DNA of 64,000 nt from Rhodospirillaceae bacterium (GCA_018660465.1 JABJKH010000056.1:37782-101781), one strand, 5' to 3'. Positions 17,102 to 26,575 are shown, counted from the stretch's first letter. Numbers and translations are program-made. Notes: generated by a model from the sequence alone, not told the origin.

Positions 17102-18223
17102 TTAGCTGGCGGCCTGAACAAGCTTGGCGTTGAGTGCTTCCAGCCTGGATTGACCTTCGGCGACGTCGGTGTATTGATCCCGAACTTCCAAAACTTGAGG
17201 TAGCTTTTCGAGGAATTTTTCGACCAGTTCTGGATCAAAATGGGCACCCGATTCTTTCTTCAACAGATCCACGGCTCTATCAACCGGCCATGCCTTTTTG
17301 TAAGGCCGTTCACTGGTTAACGCGTCGAACACGTCGGCAATTGCCGCGATCCTACCTTCAATGGGGATATCGGCCCCCGAAATATTTTGCGGATAGCCCG
17401 ACCCGTCCCATTTTTCGTGGTGAGAAAGCGCGATTGAATACGCCATTTCCATCAGGGGGGAATCTCGCGTCGATAAAATATCAGCACCGATTTCAACATG
17501 GGACTTCATAATTTCCCACTCGTTGGGTTCAAAATTACCGGGCTTGAGTAAAATCGCGTCGGGAATACCAATTTTCCCTACGTCATGCATTGGGCTGGCA
17601 TAAAGCAGCATTTCTGAAACATCATCCGATAACCCGACCGACTGTCCCAACAGCTGACAGGACTTGGACATACGAATAACATGGTTGCCGGTTTCGTTAT
17701 CGCGGTATTCACCGGCGCGGCCCAGGTAATGGATGATCTGTAGGCGCGTATTCTGAAGTTCCTGGGTTCGGGCCTGGACATCCCGTTCCAGGGTTTCGGC
17801 GTAGCGGTTCTTCATATTGTAGTACTGGCGCACTTCCAACATGTTGCGAATGCGCTGAAGAACCTCTGCTTGCTGGAATGGTTTGGTCAGGAAATCCTTG
17901 GCACCGTTCACCAGCGCATTCAACCGGGTTTCCGTATCGGTCTGCGCCGTCAGAACCAAAATCGGCAGGTAATCGTCCTTAATGATATTGCCGAGTTCCT
18001 GCATCACCTCAATGCCGTTCATGTGTGGCATTCGGATGTCGAGCATGATCAAGTCGAAATCATGTTCGAGTTGAAGCGCTTTAACTTCTCGTGGATCCTG
18101 AGTACTCCAAACATTGGTGTAATCTTGGCTGGCGAGAACTTCTTCTAAAAGCATAACATTCGCCGGTTCGTCATCGACGATTAAGATACGTGAACTTAAA
18201 ATTTGGTCGTCTACGGTGCCCAT
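17102..18223 (-). CDS. response regulator with HD-GYP phosphodiesterase domain (RpfG-like)
   Basis: A 373-residue regulator with an N-terminal receiver (residues about 12-125, phosphoacceptor Asp62 in LDIRMP), a coiled linker of about 40 residues, and an HD-GYP domain with HDVGKIG, HHEKWDGSGYP and the other family His/Asp motifs intact. It should hydrolyse cyclic-di-GMP when phosphorylated. No histidine kinase lies next to it. It is read away from a 286-base AT-rich gap (18224-18509) in which I see no gene. Confidence 0.93.
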   Translation of the reverse strand: MGTVDDQILSSRILIVDDEPANVMLLEEVLASQDYTNVWSTQDPREVKALQLEHDFDLIMLDIRMPHMNGIEVMQELGNIIKDDYLPILVLTAQTDTETRLNALVNGAKDFLTKPFQQAEVLQRIRNMLEVRQYYNMKNRYAETLERDVQARTQELQNTRLQIIHYLGRAGEYRDNETGNHVIRMSKSCQLLGQSVGLSDDVSEMLLYASPMHDVGKIGIPDAILLKPGNFEPNEWEIMKSHVEIGADILSTRDSPLMEMAYSIALSHHEKWDGSGYPQNISGADIPIEGRIAAIADVFDALTSERPYKKAWPVDRAVDLLKKESGAHFDPELVEKFLEKLPQVLEVRDQYTDVAEGQSRLEALNAKLVQAAS

Positions 18224-18509
18224 GAAGTGCGCTTTCTATACCCTATATAGAAATATGAGTATTTTTTTTAATTGAGTCTACTGATCATATAGCAAATTAA
18301 ATAATTTACGATTCTTTAACAATAACCAAAGCTAAAACCCCTTCCAGGGTCGATGCAAGACCATATTGGGACTTGCCAGATTTAATAAGAATAGATCGTA
18401 ATTGAATGATTAATTTTCGAGTCTAAATTTCAAGCTAAAGGCTACATCTGATGTCTGTCATAAACCTGTCATAGCATTCAAAAGATTGTGTTTTATGGCT
18501 CTGAAACTG

Positions 18510-19211
18510 TCAAAACTTCTCCACCCAGGGACGCAGTTCAACTTCCCAGGTCCAGGCGCTGCGGTGCTGGCGATGGGTATCTAAATAGGACTGCGCAATG
18601 GCATCTGGTTCCAGCAGCGAATCCGCCGGTTTTCCTTCCGCGCGAGAGGCGTTTCTGGGGCTACTGATACCGCCATCAATGACAAAGTGGGCGATGTGGA
18701 TGTTCTGGGGTGCCAGTTCTCGGGCCATGCTTTGCGCCAGTCCGCGCAGACCAAATTTCCCCATGGCAAAGGATGCGGACTGAGGGTAGCCCTTGATGCT
18801 GGCCGATGCGCCGGTGAATTGGATGGAGCCGCTGCCGCGTTCCACCATGTCCTTGGCCGCAGTCTGGGCAACAAGAAAGCCGCTATAGCAGGTGATCAGA
18901 ATCGCCTTTTTGACCTCGTCCTGGTCAAGTTCAATAAAAGGCCCCCGCACCCGGTAGCTGGGGTTGTAAACCACCACGTCCGGCACGCCAATTTCCGCTT
19001 TAACCGCAGCCCACATGGACTCGATAGACTCCGCATCGCCGACATCGCAGGCGACTGTCACGGCATCAATTTCACCGGCCAGGTCGGCGAGCTTGCCAGT
19101 GTCGCGGGCGGTAAGGGCCACTTTCATGCCTTGGGCCGCGAACAGCCGGGCCAAAGAGGCACTAAGCCCCGGGCCAGCGCCAACGATGAGTGCAGTTTCT
19201 TGATCAGCCAT
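18510..19211 (-). CDS. SDR-family protein with catalytic Tyr replaced by Phe
   Basis: A 233-residue SDR with cofactor motif VGAGPGLSASLA. At the active site the sequence is SASFAMGKFGLRGLAQ, so the YxxxK motif reads FxxxK; the codon is TTT. The rest of the fold is well kept, so this is a divergent subfamily or a non-catalytic binding protein. The ATG at 19211 follows AAGGATAAAATA. The aldo/keto reductase gene lies 25 bases upstream on the same strand. Confidence 0.78.
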   Translation of the reverse strand: MADQETALIVGAGPGLSASLARLFAAQGMKVALTARDTGKLADLAGEIDAVTVACDVGDAESIESMWAAVKAEIGVPDVVVYNPSYRVRGPFIELDQDEVKKAILITCYSGFLVAQTAAKDMVERGSGSIQFTGASASIKGYPQSASFAMGKFGLRGLAQSMARELAPQNIHIAHFVIDGGISSPRNASRAEGKPADSLLEPDAIAQSYLDTHRQHRSAWTWEVELRPWVEKF

Positions 19212-19235
19212 TATTTTATCCTTCTTTTCAAAAAA

Positions 19236-20228
19236 TTATCGCATGCCGCCGGAGGTTCTATTTATTGCGTACATAATTGGTTTTAAGTCGTAGGGGGTTT
19301 CCAATCGCGCGATTTCCTCGTCACGGAGGGTGATTTCGGTGGCGTCGATAAGATCCTTTAACTGGGCGACTTCGGTGGGTCCTATGAGGGGAGCTGTCAT
19401 GCCCTGGACTTGTAACAGCCAAGCGGTGGCAATCTGCACGGCTTTGACGCCGCGCTCCTCGGCGATCTTTGAAACCTCTGTGACGATCGCAGCCTCGTCG
19501 CTTGAACCATAAATTGAGGCGGCGTTTCCGTCGCCTTTTTCCCGGTCGCTGCCTTGGTAGTCGGCCCCTGCCAGCTTGCCTCTGGCGAGCGGGCTCCAGG
19601 GTGTGTAGCCGATACCTTCTTCGAGATACAATGGCAGCATTTCCATCTCATCTGATCGATCGAGCAGATTAAAATGGTTCTGCACCGTCACGAACCTGGG
19701 CCAGCCATGGGCATCCGCTAAATACAGCGCCCGGGTGAGTTGCCGGGCATAATAGTTGGAACAGCCGACATACCGCGTTTTGCCTGCCTTGCGCACATCG
19801 TGAAGCGCTTCCAAGGTTTCTTCAATCGGTGTCTCGTAATCCCAGCGATGGACAACAAAAAGATCGACGTAGTCCATGCCGAGGCGCCCAAGCGACGCAT
19901 CGATGGCCTCAAAAATGTGTTTCCGGGACAGGCCTTGTTGAGTTGGCATGTCGCCTTGCGGCAGTGCCACCTTGGTTGAGACCACGATCTCATCCCGCTT
20001 GGCCATATCGCGAAGCGTACGCCCGGTAACTTCTTCGCTGACACCTTGGGAATACTGGTTGGCGGTATCGAAGTAATTGATGCCGGCTTCCAGGGCGGTC
20101 TTGATGACAGCGCGCGATTCTGGCTCATCGGCAACCCAAGGCCGCCAATCCGTCGTCCCCAGCGCCATGCAGCCCAGCGCCAGACGCGAAACTTTCAGGC
20201 CGGATTTACCGAGGTTTACGTATTCCAT
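19236..20228 (-). CDS. aldo/keto reductase
   Basis: A 330-residue NADPH-dependent reductase of the YghZ/Tas-like group. The tetrad is visible: Asp and Tyr in FDTANQYSQG, Lys in VSTKVALP and His in FVVHRWD. The cofactor-binding C-terminus ends LKPIMYAI. It sits between two other oxidoreductase genes on the same strand with gaps of 18-25 bases, so 21329 to 18510 may be one transcript. Carbonyl substrate unknown. Confidence 0.9.
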   Translation of the reverse strand: MEYVNLGKSGLKVSRLALGCMALGTTDWRPWVADEPESRAVIKTALEAGINYFDTANQYSQGVSEEVTGRTLRDMAKRDEIVVSTKVALPQGDMPTQQGLSRKHIFEAIDASLGRLGMDYVDLFVVHRWDYETPIEETLEALHDVRKAGKTRYVGCSNYYARQLTRALYLADAHGWPRFVTVQNHFNLLDRSDEMEMLPLYLEEGIGYTPWSPLARGKLAGADYQGSDREKGDGNAASIYGSSDEAAIVTEVSKIAEERGVKAVQIATAWLLQVQGMTAPLIGPTEVAQLKDLIDATEITLRDEEIARLETPYDLKPIMYAINRTSGGMR

Positions 20229-20246
20229 GTTCTATATTTCATCCCT

Positions 20247-21329
20247 TTACGGTGCCCCAACCAGATCCGTGAGGCGCCTCACTTCATCGATTGTTTCTTG
20301 AGTTAGTTGTTCCACCAGTTCGGCGGCTGGCATTGCTTGGCTCAGCGCGGCTGCCTGACCCGCCCACATTGTACCGTAGCCACTTTCCCCAGCATTCTTC
20401 GCTGCTGCCGCAAAGGATTTATTGGCGTCGTAGGCGATGGGGAAGGCAGGGATGCGTTCGTCATCGCTCCTAAATTGTTTCATGTATTCATTCGTAAATC
20501 CGCGCGCCGGGCGGCCTGATACGACAGTGGTGACTTCGGTTGGCGTGTCACCTGATTCCAGCAACGCGCGATGGGCGTTGGTGGCCACAGTTTCGGGACA
20601 GGCGATGAAGGCGGTACCCAATTGTGCGCCGTCCGCCCCTAACATAAGGGCTGCGGCAATTCCGGCACCGTTCATAACTCCACCTGCTGCGATCACCGGG
20701 ATATCAACCGTGTTTCTGATGAGCGGCAGCAGCGCGAACGTGCCGATGTTCTGATCGATGGAAGGGTCGAAGACGCCCCTGTGGCCGCCAGCTTCATGGC
20801 CCTGAGCGATGACGGCATCTATGCCTGCTGCTGCTGCCGCTAGTGCTTCGGCAGGCGTTGTGACTGTTGCCAGAATAAGAGCACCGGTGGCTTTAAGCGC
20901 TTGTAGGCGCTTAGGCTCAGGCAGACCAAAGTGGAAGCTCAGTATCGCTGGCTTTTCGGCGAGGATGAGATCAAGCATGTCGTCGTTGTCATTAAACGAC
21001 GTATAAATTTCATCAAGTGTGGCTGGCGGCGTGCCGCCAAATGCTGTCATTTGCGGCGCAAGGTTGGCGATCCAAGCTGCTTCCTTGTCGGTGTCACGCT
21101 CCGGCGTTTCGTGGCAGAAAAAGTTCACATTGAACGGCCGATTGGTGCCGGCGCGAACGGCCTTTATCAAGGGTTCTGCGGCGGCTGCGTTTGATCCGCC
21201 GAGCGCCAGCGACCCCAGTGCCCCCGCATTGCAGACCGCAGCCGCCAGCTCAGGTGTAGAAACCCCAGCCATTGGTGCCTGGATGATGGGTACTGAAATG
21301 TCGAACAAGTCTGTGAGTCTGGTTTTCAC
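20247..21329 (-). CDS. nitronate monooxygenase / 2-nitropropane dioxygenase-like FMN protein
   Basis: A TIM-barrel flavoprotein of 360 residues. The family marks are the N-terminal PIIQAPMAGVSTPELAAAV, the catalytic-loop QGHEAGGHRG and the FMN phosphate region VIAAGGVMNGAGI. It starts with GTG at 21329 behind GGGAAA. Family members oxidise nitronates, or act as enoyl-reductase-like enzymes; the sequence alone does not decide. Confidence 0.86.
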   Translation of the reverse strand: MKTRLTDLFDISVPIIQAPMAGVSTPELAAAVCNAGALGSLALGGSNAAAAEPLIKAVRAGTNRPFNVNFFCHETPERDTDKEAAWIANLAPQMTAFGGTPPATLDEIYTSFNDNDDMLDLILAEKPAILSFHFGLPEPKRLQALKATGALILATVTTPAEALAAAAAGIDAVIAQGHEAGGHRGVFDPSIDQNIGTFALLPLIRNTVDIPVIAAGGVMNGAGIAAALMLGADGAQLGTAFIACPETVATNAHRALLESGDTPTEVTTVVSGRPARGFTNEYMKQFRSDDERIPAFPIAYDANKSFAAAAKNAGESGYGTMWAGQAAALSQAMPAAELVEQLTQETIDEVRRLTDLVGAP

Positions 21330-21430
21330 GGGTGATTTCCCATATTTTTTGACCGCCGTAGGGTGCCAGCCCTGGAACTTGCTTTCAAGCGTCCTTATCT
21401 GGGAACAAATGAATTACTTCGGAGACGACA

Positions 21431-21763
21431 ATGACGACTAATGTACCACTCGAAATATCCGTGCAGGACCTACACGAATTGCGCACATCAGGGGCGGTTC
21501 ACACAGTTTTGGATATCCGTGAAGTCCAAGAAGTTGAAATGGTGTCGCTTGAGGGAGCGCTGCACATTCCGATGAACACAATTCCCGAAAACCTAGACCA
21601 ACTGCCCAAGGACGGTACCCTGGTCATCATGTGTCACCACGGCCCGCGCAGCGGCAGTGTGACGGCGTGGTTGCGGGATCAAGGTTATGATAACGCGACG
21701 AACCTGGCAGGCGGTATTCACCAATGGGCAGCAGAGATTGATCCGGCGGTTGGGACTTATTAG
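21431..21763 (+). CDS. single-domain rhodanese-like sulfurtransferase
   Basis: A 110-residue rhodanese domain with the active-site loop MCHHGPRSG carrying the catalytic Cys, and the start motif VLDIREVQEVEMVSLEGALHIPM. The ATG follows GGAGACGACA. It would move sulfane sulfur, or possibly selenium, between thiols. Its selenium role here is only suggested by neighbours. The next gene begins 32 bases downstream. Confidence 0.88.
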   Translation: MTTNVPLEISVQDLHELRTSGAVHTVLDIREVQEVEMVSLEGALHIPMNTIPENLDQLPKDGTLVIMCHHGPRSGSVTAWLRDQGYDNATNLAGGIHQWAAEIDPAVGTY

Positions 21764-21795
21764 GATGTGAGTAGAGTTCCAGAAAGGTATTCCCA

Positions 21796-22434
21796 ATGTC
21801 GAACCAATGCTGTGGCGCAGATCTAAAGTTTGACGGCATGTCGGCGTCGTTCAAGCGCGCGCTGTGGATCGTCATCGCCATTAATGCAGTCATGTTCGTG
21901 ATCGAAATGTCGGCGGGATTTGCCTCGTCCTCACAAGCCCTAAAAGCCGACGCACTCGATTTTCTAGGCGATACCGTGACCTATGGGTTAAGCCTTTATG
22001 TGATTGGCATGTCGGTGGTTGTACGGGCGCGGGCGGCCTTGTTCAAGGGGGCCAGCCTCGCTGTCATGGGGCTTTGGGTGATGGGCTCGACGATCTATTA
22101 CACGCTTCACAATTCGGCCCCTCAGGCTGAGATCATGAGCAGCATCGGCGCGTTGGCGTTGGTTGCCAATCTGATCAGTGTCGGGATTTTGCTCAAATAC
22201 CGCGATGGAGATTCAAACGTGCGCTCGGTCTGGCTGTGCAGCCGCAATGATGCCATTGGCAACGTCGCGGTCATTTTGGCCGCAGGTGGGGTTTGGAGCA
22301 CAGGCACCGCGTGGCCTGATTTAATCGTCGCGGGGATTATGGCGAGCCTGTTCCTGTGGTCAGCGGCCTCTATCATCCGCCAGGCGCGGGGTGAAATTAT
22401 AGAGTCTCGTGACTTGGCCGGACTCTCGATCTAA
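21796..22434 (+). CDS. short cation diffusion facilitator (CDF) transporter
   Basis: A 212-residue membrane protein with about six helices. The metal site in helix 2 shows KADALDFLGD and in helix 5 SRNDAIGNVAV, as in CDF Zn/Cd/Fe antiporters. An N-terminal Cys-Cys pair (SNQCCGAD) could bind metal. The usual cytosolic C-terminal domain of about 80 residues is absent; the gene ends soon after helix 6. The stop overlaps the stop of the convergent TauD-like gene by four bases, so the short end is natural and not a window effect. Confidence 0.85.
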   Translation: MSNQCCGADLKFDGMSASFKRALWIVIAINAVMFVIEMSAGFASSSQALKADALDFLGDTVTYGLSLYVIGMSVVVRARAALFKGASLAVMGLWVMGSTIYYTLHNSAPQAEIMSSIGALALVANLISVGILLKYRDGDSNVRSVWLCSRNDAIGNVAVILAAGGVWSTGTAWPDLIVAGIMASLFLWSAASIIRQARGEIIESRDLAGLSI

Positions 22435-23297
22435 ACCGGTACACTGCCTTGCACTTGGCTGCGGTGCATAATGCGGCGTTCGTTGGCGTTGAATTCGGCG
22501 CGGCGGTGCATGGCGCAACGGTTGTCCCACATCACCACATCGCCTAAGGACCAGACGTGTTCGTAGACGCCGTCGGTTGCCTCAACAATCTGCCAAATCT
22601 CATCCAGCAGTTCTTCGCTTTCTTCCAGCGACATGCCCTCGATATAGGCGTTAAGACGGCGGCCTAGATACAACGCCTTGCGACCGGTCTCTGGATGGGT
22701 GCGGATCATCGGGTGCGATGGGCCGGGTGTCAGAGAGGCGTCCGCCGTTTCTGCAAAATCATGGCGCAGCGCGCCATCGCTGGTATGGGAGGCATCATGC
22801 TTGCAACGGCGACCTTCAAGCCGTGAGGTGATGTGCGTCGGCAACGCCTCAAGCACGGCGTACATGTTCATAAATGAGGTATTGCCGCCGCGGGGGGGCA
22901 GTTCAAGCGCATGCAGTATACTTGCCGATGGGGGTCGCTCTACAAAGGCGCTGTCCGTATGCCAAAGCGCTTCGCCATAGCCCAACTGGCCAATTGGCTT
23001 GCCGTCTTCAATGACGTTGGAGATGACGTTAATTTCCGCCGGTATATCGTCTTTTTGCCCGGAACCTTTGGTGTAATTCAGCAATTTACTCGGCGGAAAT
23101 TCCAAGTCGCCAAAGTGCTTGGCAAAGGCCATCAATGCGGGATCGCTAAGCTGCTGGTCGGGGAACACCAAGACGATATGATTTAACCATGCCTGGTGGA
23201 GTTCGGCGACCGTTTCAGCATCCAACGACTGCGACAGATCAATGTCTGAAACAGTCGCGCCGACGGCACCATTATGGGATGTGACTTGTAAGTTCAT
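22431..23297 (-). CDS. TauD/TfdA-family Fe(II)/2-oxoglutarate dioxygenase
   Basis: A 288-residue non-haem iron oxygenase. The iron-binding HxD is in LWHTDSAF, the distal His in DVVMWDNRCAMHRR, and the 2-oxoglutarate Arg in RIMHRSQVQG. The family hydroxylates taurine, alkylsulfates, 2,4-D-like acids and others. Sulfonate or sulfate-ester release of sulfite is possible and would fit the TSUP permeases near 28 kb, but the substrate is not determined. Confidence 0.9.
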   Translation of the reverse strand: MNLQVTSHNGAVGATVSDIDLSQSLDAETVAELHQAWLNHIVLVFPDQQLSDPALMAFAKHFGDLEFPPSKLLNYTKGSGQKDDIPAEINVISNVIEDGKPIGQLGYGEALWHTDSAFVERPPSASILHALELPPRGGNTSFMNMYAVLEALPTHITSRLEGRRCKHDASHTSDGALRHDFAETADASLTPGPSHPMIRTHPETGRKALYLGRRLNAYIEGMSLEESEELLDEIWQIVEATDGVYEHVWSLGDVVMWDNRCAMHRRAEFNANERRIMHRSQVQGSVPV

Positions 23298-23454
23298 GGG
23301 TCGGTCTCAAAATTCAGTAACAAAACCACAATATGCAAACCCTATTCGAAACGGATCATTTACGCAAAGATCGCCAGGGGAGCTTTTGCCCCCATTAACC
23401 AATTCCTCGCAAATTTGTGGCAAATTGATGCTAAGATGTGCAGTGTGAGGAACA

Positions 23455-24096
23455 ATGTTTAACAAAGATTTGGAATCCGATGATCTGTTGCAGCAGGACC
23501 CGGCGGAGCTGGGTGGGCCTGACGGGCATCCCACGCCTGAGCAACGGGCGGATTTTGTCGTTAAGCGCCTAGAACAATTCATCCGCGATCACCGCACGGT
23601 GGACGAAGGCATGTCGTTCAAGCAGTGGGCCGACATGGCCAGGACCGAAATCGCCATTACCATTGTAGATGCGGAAACCTCCTATCAGGACGATGACGTG
23701 GTTTCCAATCGACTGGTGATCAGTGCGGCAGCCTCAATGATTACCATCGGCTTTTGGGGCACCCTATTGGCATTCGATAAAGCGCAATACCTCGTTGTCG
23801 CCATCATCTGTGTGATTGCCGGGTTGTGGCTGTTCGCGGTGGCGGGGGAATGGCGGTTCCGCAAATTTTTCCGCATGCGCGAAGCCAAAAAGCGCGCGAA
23901 GTCCTTGCGCCGGGTCGAAAACCTAAACCGCCGCATCAAGCAAATGGAAAAACAACTCGAAAAAGACGTCAAAGAAATGGAAAAAACTGTGGCTGCCATG
24001 GTCGGCGCTAAGAAAAAAGCCGCGCGCTCAGATGCAGAAAATAGTATTCTCACTCAGATGAAAGATTTCAGGGAGAAGTTTGGCGCGTCGGGGTGA
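23455..24096 (+). CDS. membrane protein with C-terminal coiled coil, unknown function
   Basis: A 213-residue protein. An acidic, polar N-terminus of about 90 residues is followed by two membrane helices (LVISAAASMITIGFWGTLL and LVVAIICVIAGLWLF) and a strongly charged coiled coil with many Lys and Glu. I recognise no family. It starts with ATG behind GTGAGGAAC and ends just before inverted-repeat copy 2. A membrane scaffold is a fair guess, no more. Confidence 0.7.
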   Translation: MFNKDLESDDLLQQDPAELGGPDGHPTPEQRADFVVKRLEQFIRDHRTVDEGMSFKQWADMARTEIAITIVDAETSYQDDDVVSNRLVISAAASMITIGFWGTLLAFDKAQYLVVAIICVIAGLWLFAVAGEWRFRKFFRMREAKKRAKSLRRVENLNRRIKQMEKQLEKDVKEMEKTVAAMVGAKKKAARSDAENSILTQMKDFREKFGASG

Positions 24097-24121
24097 TTTT
24101 CGGTAATGATGCGCTGAAAAA

Positions 24122-24236
24122 CGTCCTTCGAGACGCGCTTAAGCAAGCGCTCCTCAGGATGAGGGCATTGGTTATTTTCAAATTTCTACTTAACACCCTC
24201 ATCCTGAGGAGGGCCGAAGGCCCGTCTCGAAGGACG
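24122..24236. repeat. inverted-repeat element, copy 2 (complete)
   Basis: Arms 24122-24164 (GTCCTTCGAGACGCGC through CTCAGGATGAGGG) and 24195-24236 (CCCTCATCCTGAGGAG through CGTCTCGAAGGAC) are reverse complements and flank a 30-base AT-rich spacer. It fills the gap between a plus-strand gene and the minus-strand senB, again convergent, and touches the senB stop region. Confidence 0.9.
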
Positions 24237-24237
24237 C

Positions 24238-25194
24238 TCAGCGGCACACGGTCTCCACCACATCCACCCATCCCTTGGCCTCATGCTTTGCCAAGAACAA
24301 CGGTCGTAGTTTCTTTGTCTGTCGAGTGAGTTCTTTCAGGAACTTCGCTTCGTTTTCCGCCCTCCACAGCACGTCCGCCAAGGCGGCTTCATCCTGGACA
24401 GGGTAGAATCCTGCGTAGTCTTTACCTAACAAACCTATATTCCCATCAATGTCAGATGCGATTACGGGCACACCTGCGGCGATGGCTTCTGACACCACGT
24501 TGGCACCGCCTTCTTGGTTGGATGTGATCACCATCGCTTGGGTGCGGGCGTATTCGCGTCGCACGCGCCAGGCCGGGACTTCGCCTTTCCAGATGTAGCG
24601 GGGGTTGGTCGCCATTTCTTTCTGGGCTGCTTTGGCGAAGGCTTGGTTGTGGGCCTTGCCGAGGTGAATGACTCGGAGGCGGGAACGTTCTGGCACAAGA
24701 CGTGCGGCCAAGGCTGCCCGCATAGGGTCTTTTTCTTCCCGCAGATGGCCGACAACGCAGACGTCGAAGTGCCGGGTTGTTGGTTTGCGAGGGCCGGGTA
24801 GGGGGGACGCCGATTGTTTTATGACGTGGAGTTTTTTGCGGAGGTGCTTGGGGAGAGCGTTACCGATCAGGTCATGAAGGCAGACCAAGGCGTCTGCTAT
24901 CTCCATCGATTTCAGCGTTACCTCTGGGTCGGTTTTTAAGAATGAATTCACGTCGGTGCCGCCCAAGGCGACGATCAGCGGGCCTTTCGGATACAGCGCC
25001 TTGTACCGATCAATCGCCGCCGCACTGCGCCACGCATGCAGCGCGATCATCAGGTCGGCAGGCTCGTCGCCATAGTCCACATCAATCCGCACTTTGTGTC
25101 CTGCATCGCGCAGGAATCTGGCCCAACGGAGCGCGCTCGCACGGTTGCCGTTTTTCGAGTGTTTCTTCGCCGGTGTGATCAGGCTAATCTTCAT
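24238..25194 (-). CDS. senB: selenosugar synthase SenB (TIGR04348-type glycosyltransferase)
   Basis: A GT-B type glycosyltransferase of about 318 residues. It begins MKISLITPAKKHSKNGNRAS; I take the ATG at 25194 since a longer reading to 25263 adds an unrelated leader inside senA. Family signatures are ALRWARFLRDAGHKV, ALHAWRSAAAI, CVVGHLREEKDPMRA and EGGANVVSEAIAAGVPV. SenB makes a selenosugar from selenophosphate and a UDP-sugar, the selenium donor for selenoneine. The divergent senA next door, egtD after it and selD at 14-16 kb support the call. Before the Sen pathway was described such genes were called TIGR04348 glycosyltransferases. Confidence 0.93.
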   Translation of the reverse strand: MKISLITPAKKHSKNGNRASALRWARFLRDAGHKVRIDVDYGDEPADLMIALHAWRSAAAIDRYKALYPKGPLIVALGGTDVNSFLKTDPEVTLKSMEIADALVCLHDLIGNALPKHLRKKLHVIKQSASPLPGPRKPTTRHFDVCVVGHLREEKDPMRAALAARLVPERSRLRVIHLGKAHNQAFAKAAQKEMATNPRYIWKGEVPAWRVRREYARTQAMVITSNQEGGANVVSEAIAAGVPVIASDIDGNIGLLGKDYAGFYPVQDEAALADVLWRAENEAKFLKELTRQTKKLRPLFLAKHEAKGWVDVVETVCR

Positions 25195-25226
25195 CAACTT
25201 GTAACCAACAACTGTGGATTTCCCCC

Positions 25227-26564
25227 GTGACTCCCACCCTATCCGAAGCCGTAAGTAGCGCACAATTGGTGGACATGATGCAAGACGCCCGTGCGCGCAC
25301 TCATGAAATGTTGTCCGGGTTGGACGCAGAACAATTAATGGGGCCCTATTCCCCGATCGTCAATCCGCTGCGTTGGGAAGTCGGCCATGTGGCGTATTTT
25401 TATGAGTGGTTCACCCTGATGGAGATGTATGGCCGCGACTCAATCTTGGGCAACAAGCGCGCAGCCGAATTGTATGATTCCATCGCGGTCACCCATGACA
25501 CCCGCTGGGACCTGCCGCTTCTGACCATGGAGGAGACGCTGCAGTACATGCAGGACGTGCAGGATAAACTGGCGGAGCGCCTACCCGATGGCTTGGCCAG
25601 CGAACAAGACAGCTTCATGTATCAGTTCGCCGTCTTCCATGAAGACATGCACACCGAGGCCTATCTCTGGGCGCGCCAAACCTTGGCCTATTCCGCGCCG
25701 ACCTTGGCAATTGCGGCGGATGTGTCGGCGGAACGGGCAGCAGGGGCCTATCCGGGTTATGTCGAGGTGCCCGGCGGAACCTTCAGAATGGGGGCGGAGA
25801 AATCCGCGCCGTTTTTATTCGATAATGAAAAATGGGCACATGAGGTTGACGTCCGCCCGTTTGAGATCGCCAAGGCTCCCGTAACCAACGCGGAATTCGC
25901 GGCGTTCATTGTGGACGGCGGGTATGACCGGGAAGAGTGGTGGAGCCCTGAGGGATGGAAGTGGCGGCGCTCAGATGACGGCTTGGGCAGCCCCGGCCAT
26001 CCGGTGTATTGGGTGCCCGACGGCCCCGGCAAATGGCTGATGCGCCGGTTTGATCAAACCATTCCTTTGCCTGCCAACGAGCCGGTAATCCACGTCACGT
26101 GGTATGAGGCTGATGCCTATTGTAAATGGGCCGGGATGCGGTTGCCGAGCGAATTAGAATGGGAAGTGGCGGCGTTGGGGGAACCAGGTGGCGGGGGCAC
26201 ATTGGCCCAAACCAAACGGCGCTATCCTTGGGGTGACACGCTGCCGGATCCAACCCGCGCGAACCTGGATGGGCGAGGGCTTGGGGCCATTGACGTTGCG
26301 GCCCTTCCTGCAGGCGACAGCGCCTTTGGCTGCCGTCAGATGTGCGGCAATGTCTGGGAATGGACAAGCACCACATTCGGGGGCTACCCTGGCTTTTCCC
26401 ACGATGCCTACAAGGAATATTCCACCATGCTGTTTGGTGATACCAAAGTGCTGAGGGGCGGTGCCTGGACGACACGAGGCCGCATGATCCATGGCACGTA
26501 CAGAAATTATTTTGGGCCGGAACGCTGGAATGTTTTCAGCGGCTTTCGGACGTGTCGGATTTAG
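25227..26564 (+). CDS. senA: selenoneine synthase SenA (EgtB-like sulfoxide/selenoxide synthase)
   Basis: A 445-residue non-haem iron enzyme. The DinB-like N-terminal domain supplies the iron triad (His54 in GHVAYFYE, His138 and His142 in FHEDMHTEA), and the FGE-sulfatase-like C-terminal domain has VPGGTFRMG, APVTNAEFAAFI, VTWYEADAYCKWAG and NVWEWTS. EgtB joins a sulfur donor to hercynine; SenA joins the selenosugar instead. The SenA choice rests on the paired senB and on overall resemblance. Start GTG at 25227; ATG at 25275 is possible. Only 32 bases separate it from the senB start. Confidence 0.9.
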   Translation: MTPTLSEAVSSAQLVDMMQDARARTHEMLSGLDAEQLMGPYSPIVNPLRWEVGHVAYFYEWFTLMEMYGRDSILGNKRAAELYDSIAVTHDTRWDLPLLTMEETLQYMQDVQDKLAERLPDGLASEQDSFMYQFAVFHEDMHTEAYLWARQTLAYSAPTLAIAADVSAERAAGAYPGYVEVPGGTFRMGAEKSAPFLFDNEKWAHEVDVRPFEIAKAPVTNAEFAAFIVDGGYDREEWWSPEGWKWRRSDDGLGSPGHPVYWVPDGPGKWLMRRFDQTIPLPANEPVIHVTWYEADAYCKWAGMRLPSELEWEVAALGEPGGGGTLAQTKRRYPWGDTLPDPTRANLDGRGLGAIDVAALPAGDSAFGCRQMCGNVWEWTSTTFGGYPGFSHDAYKEYSTMLFGDTKVLRGGAWTTRGRMIHGTYRNYFGPERWNVFSGFRTCRI

Positions 26565-26575
26565 AGAGAATTTCT

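Noticed and set aside
18224..18509. Possible small gene in the AT-rich gap before the HD-GYP regulator
   Set aside because: Stops are frequent in all frames and no ribosome binding site stands out.
25227..26564. Calling the gene ergothioneine EgtB
   Set aside because: The divergent SenB partner and selenium genes make SenA the better choice, although the fold is the same.
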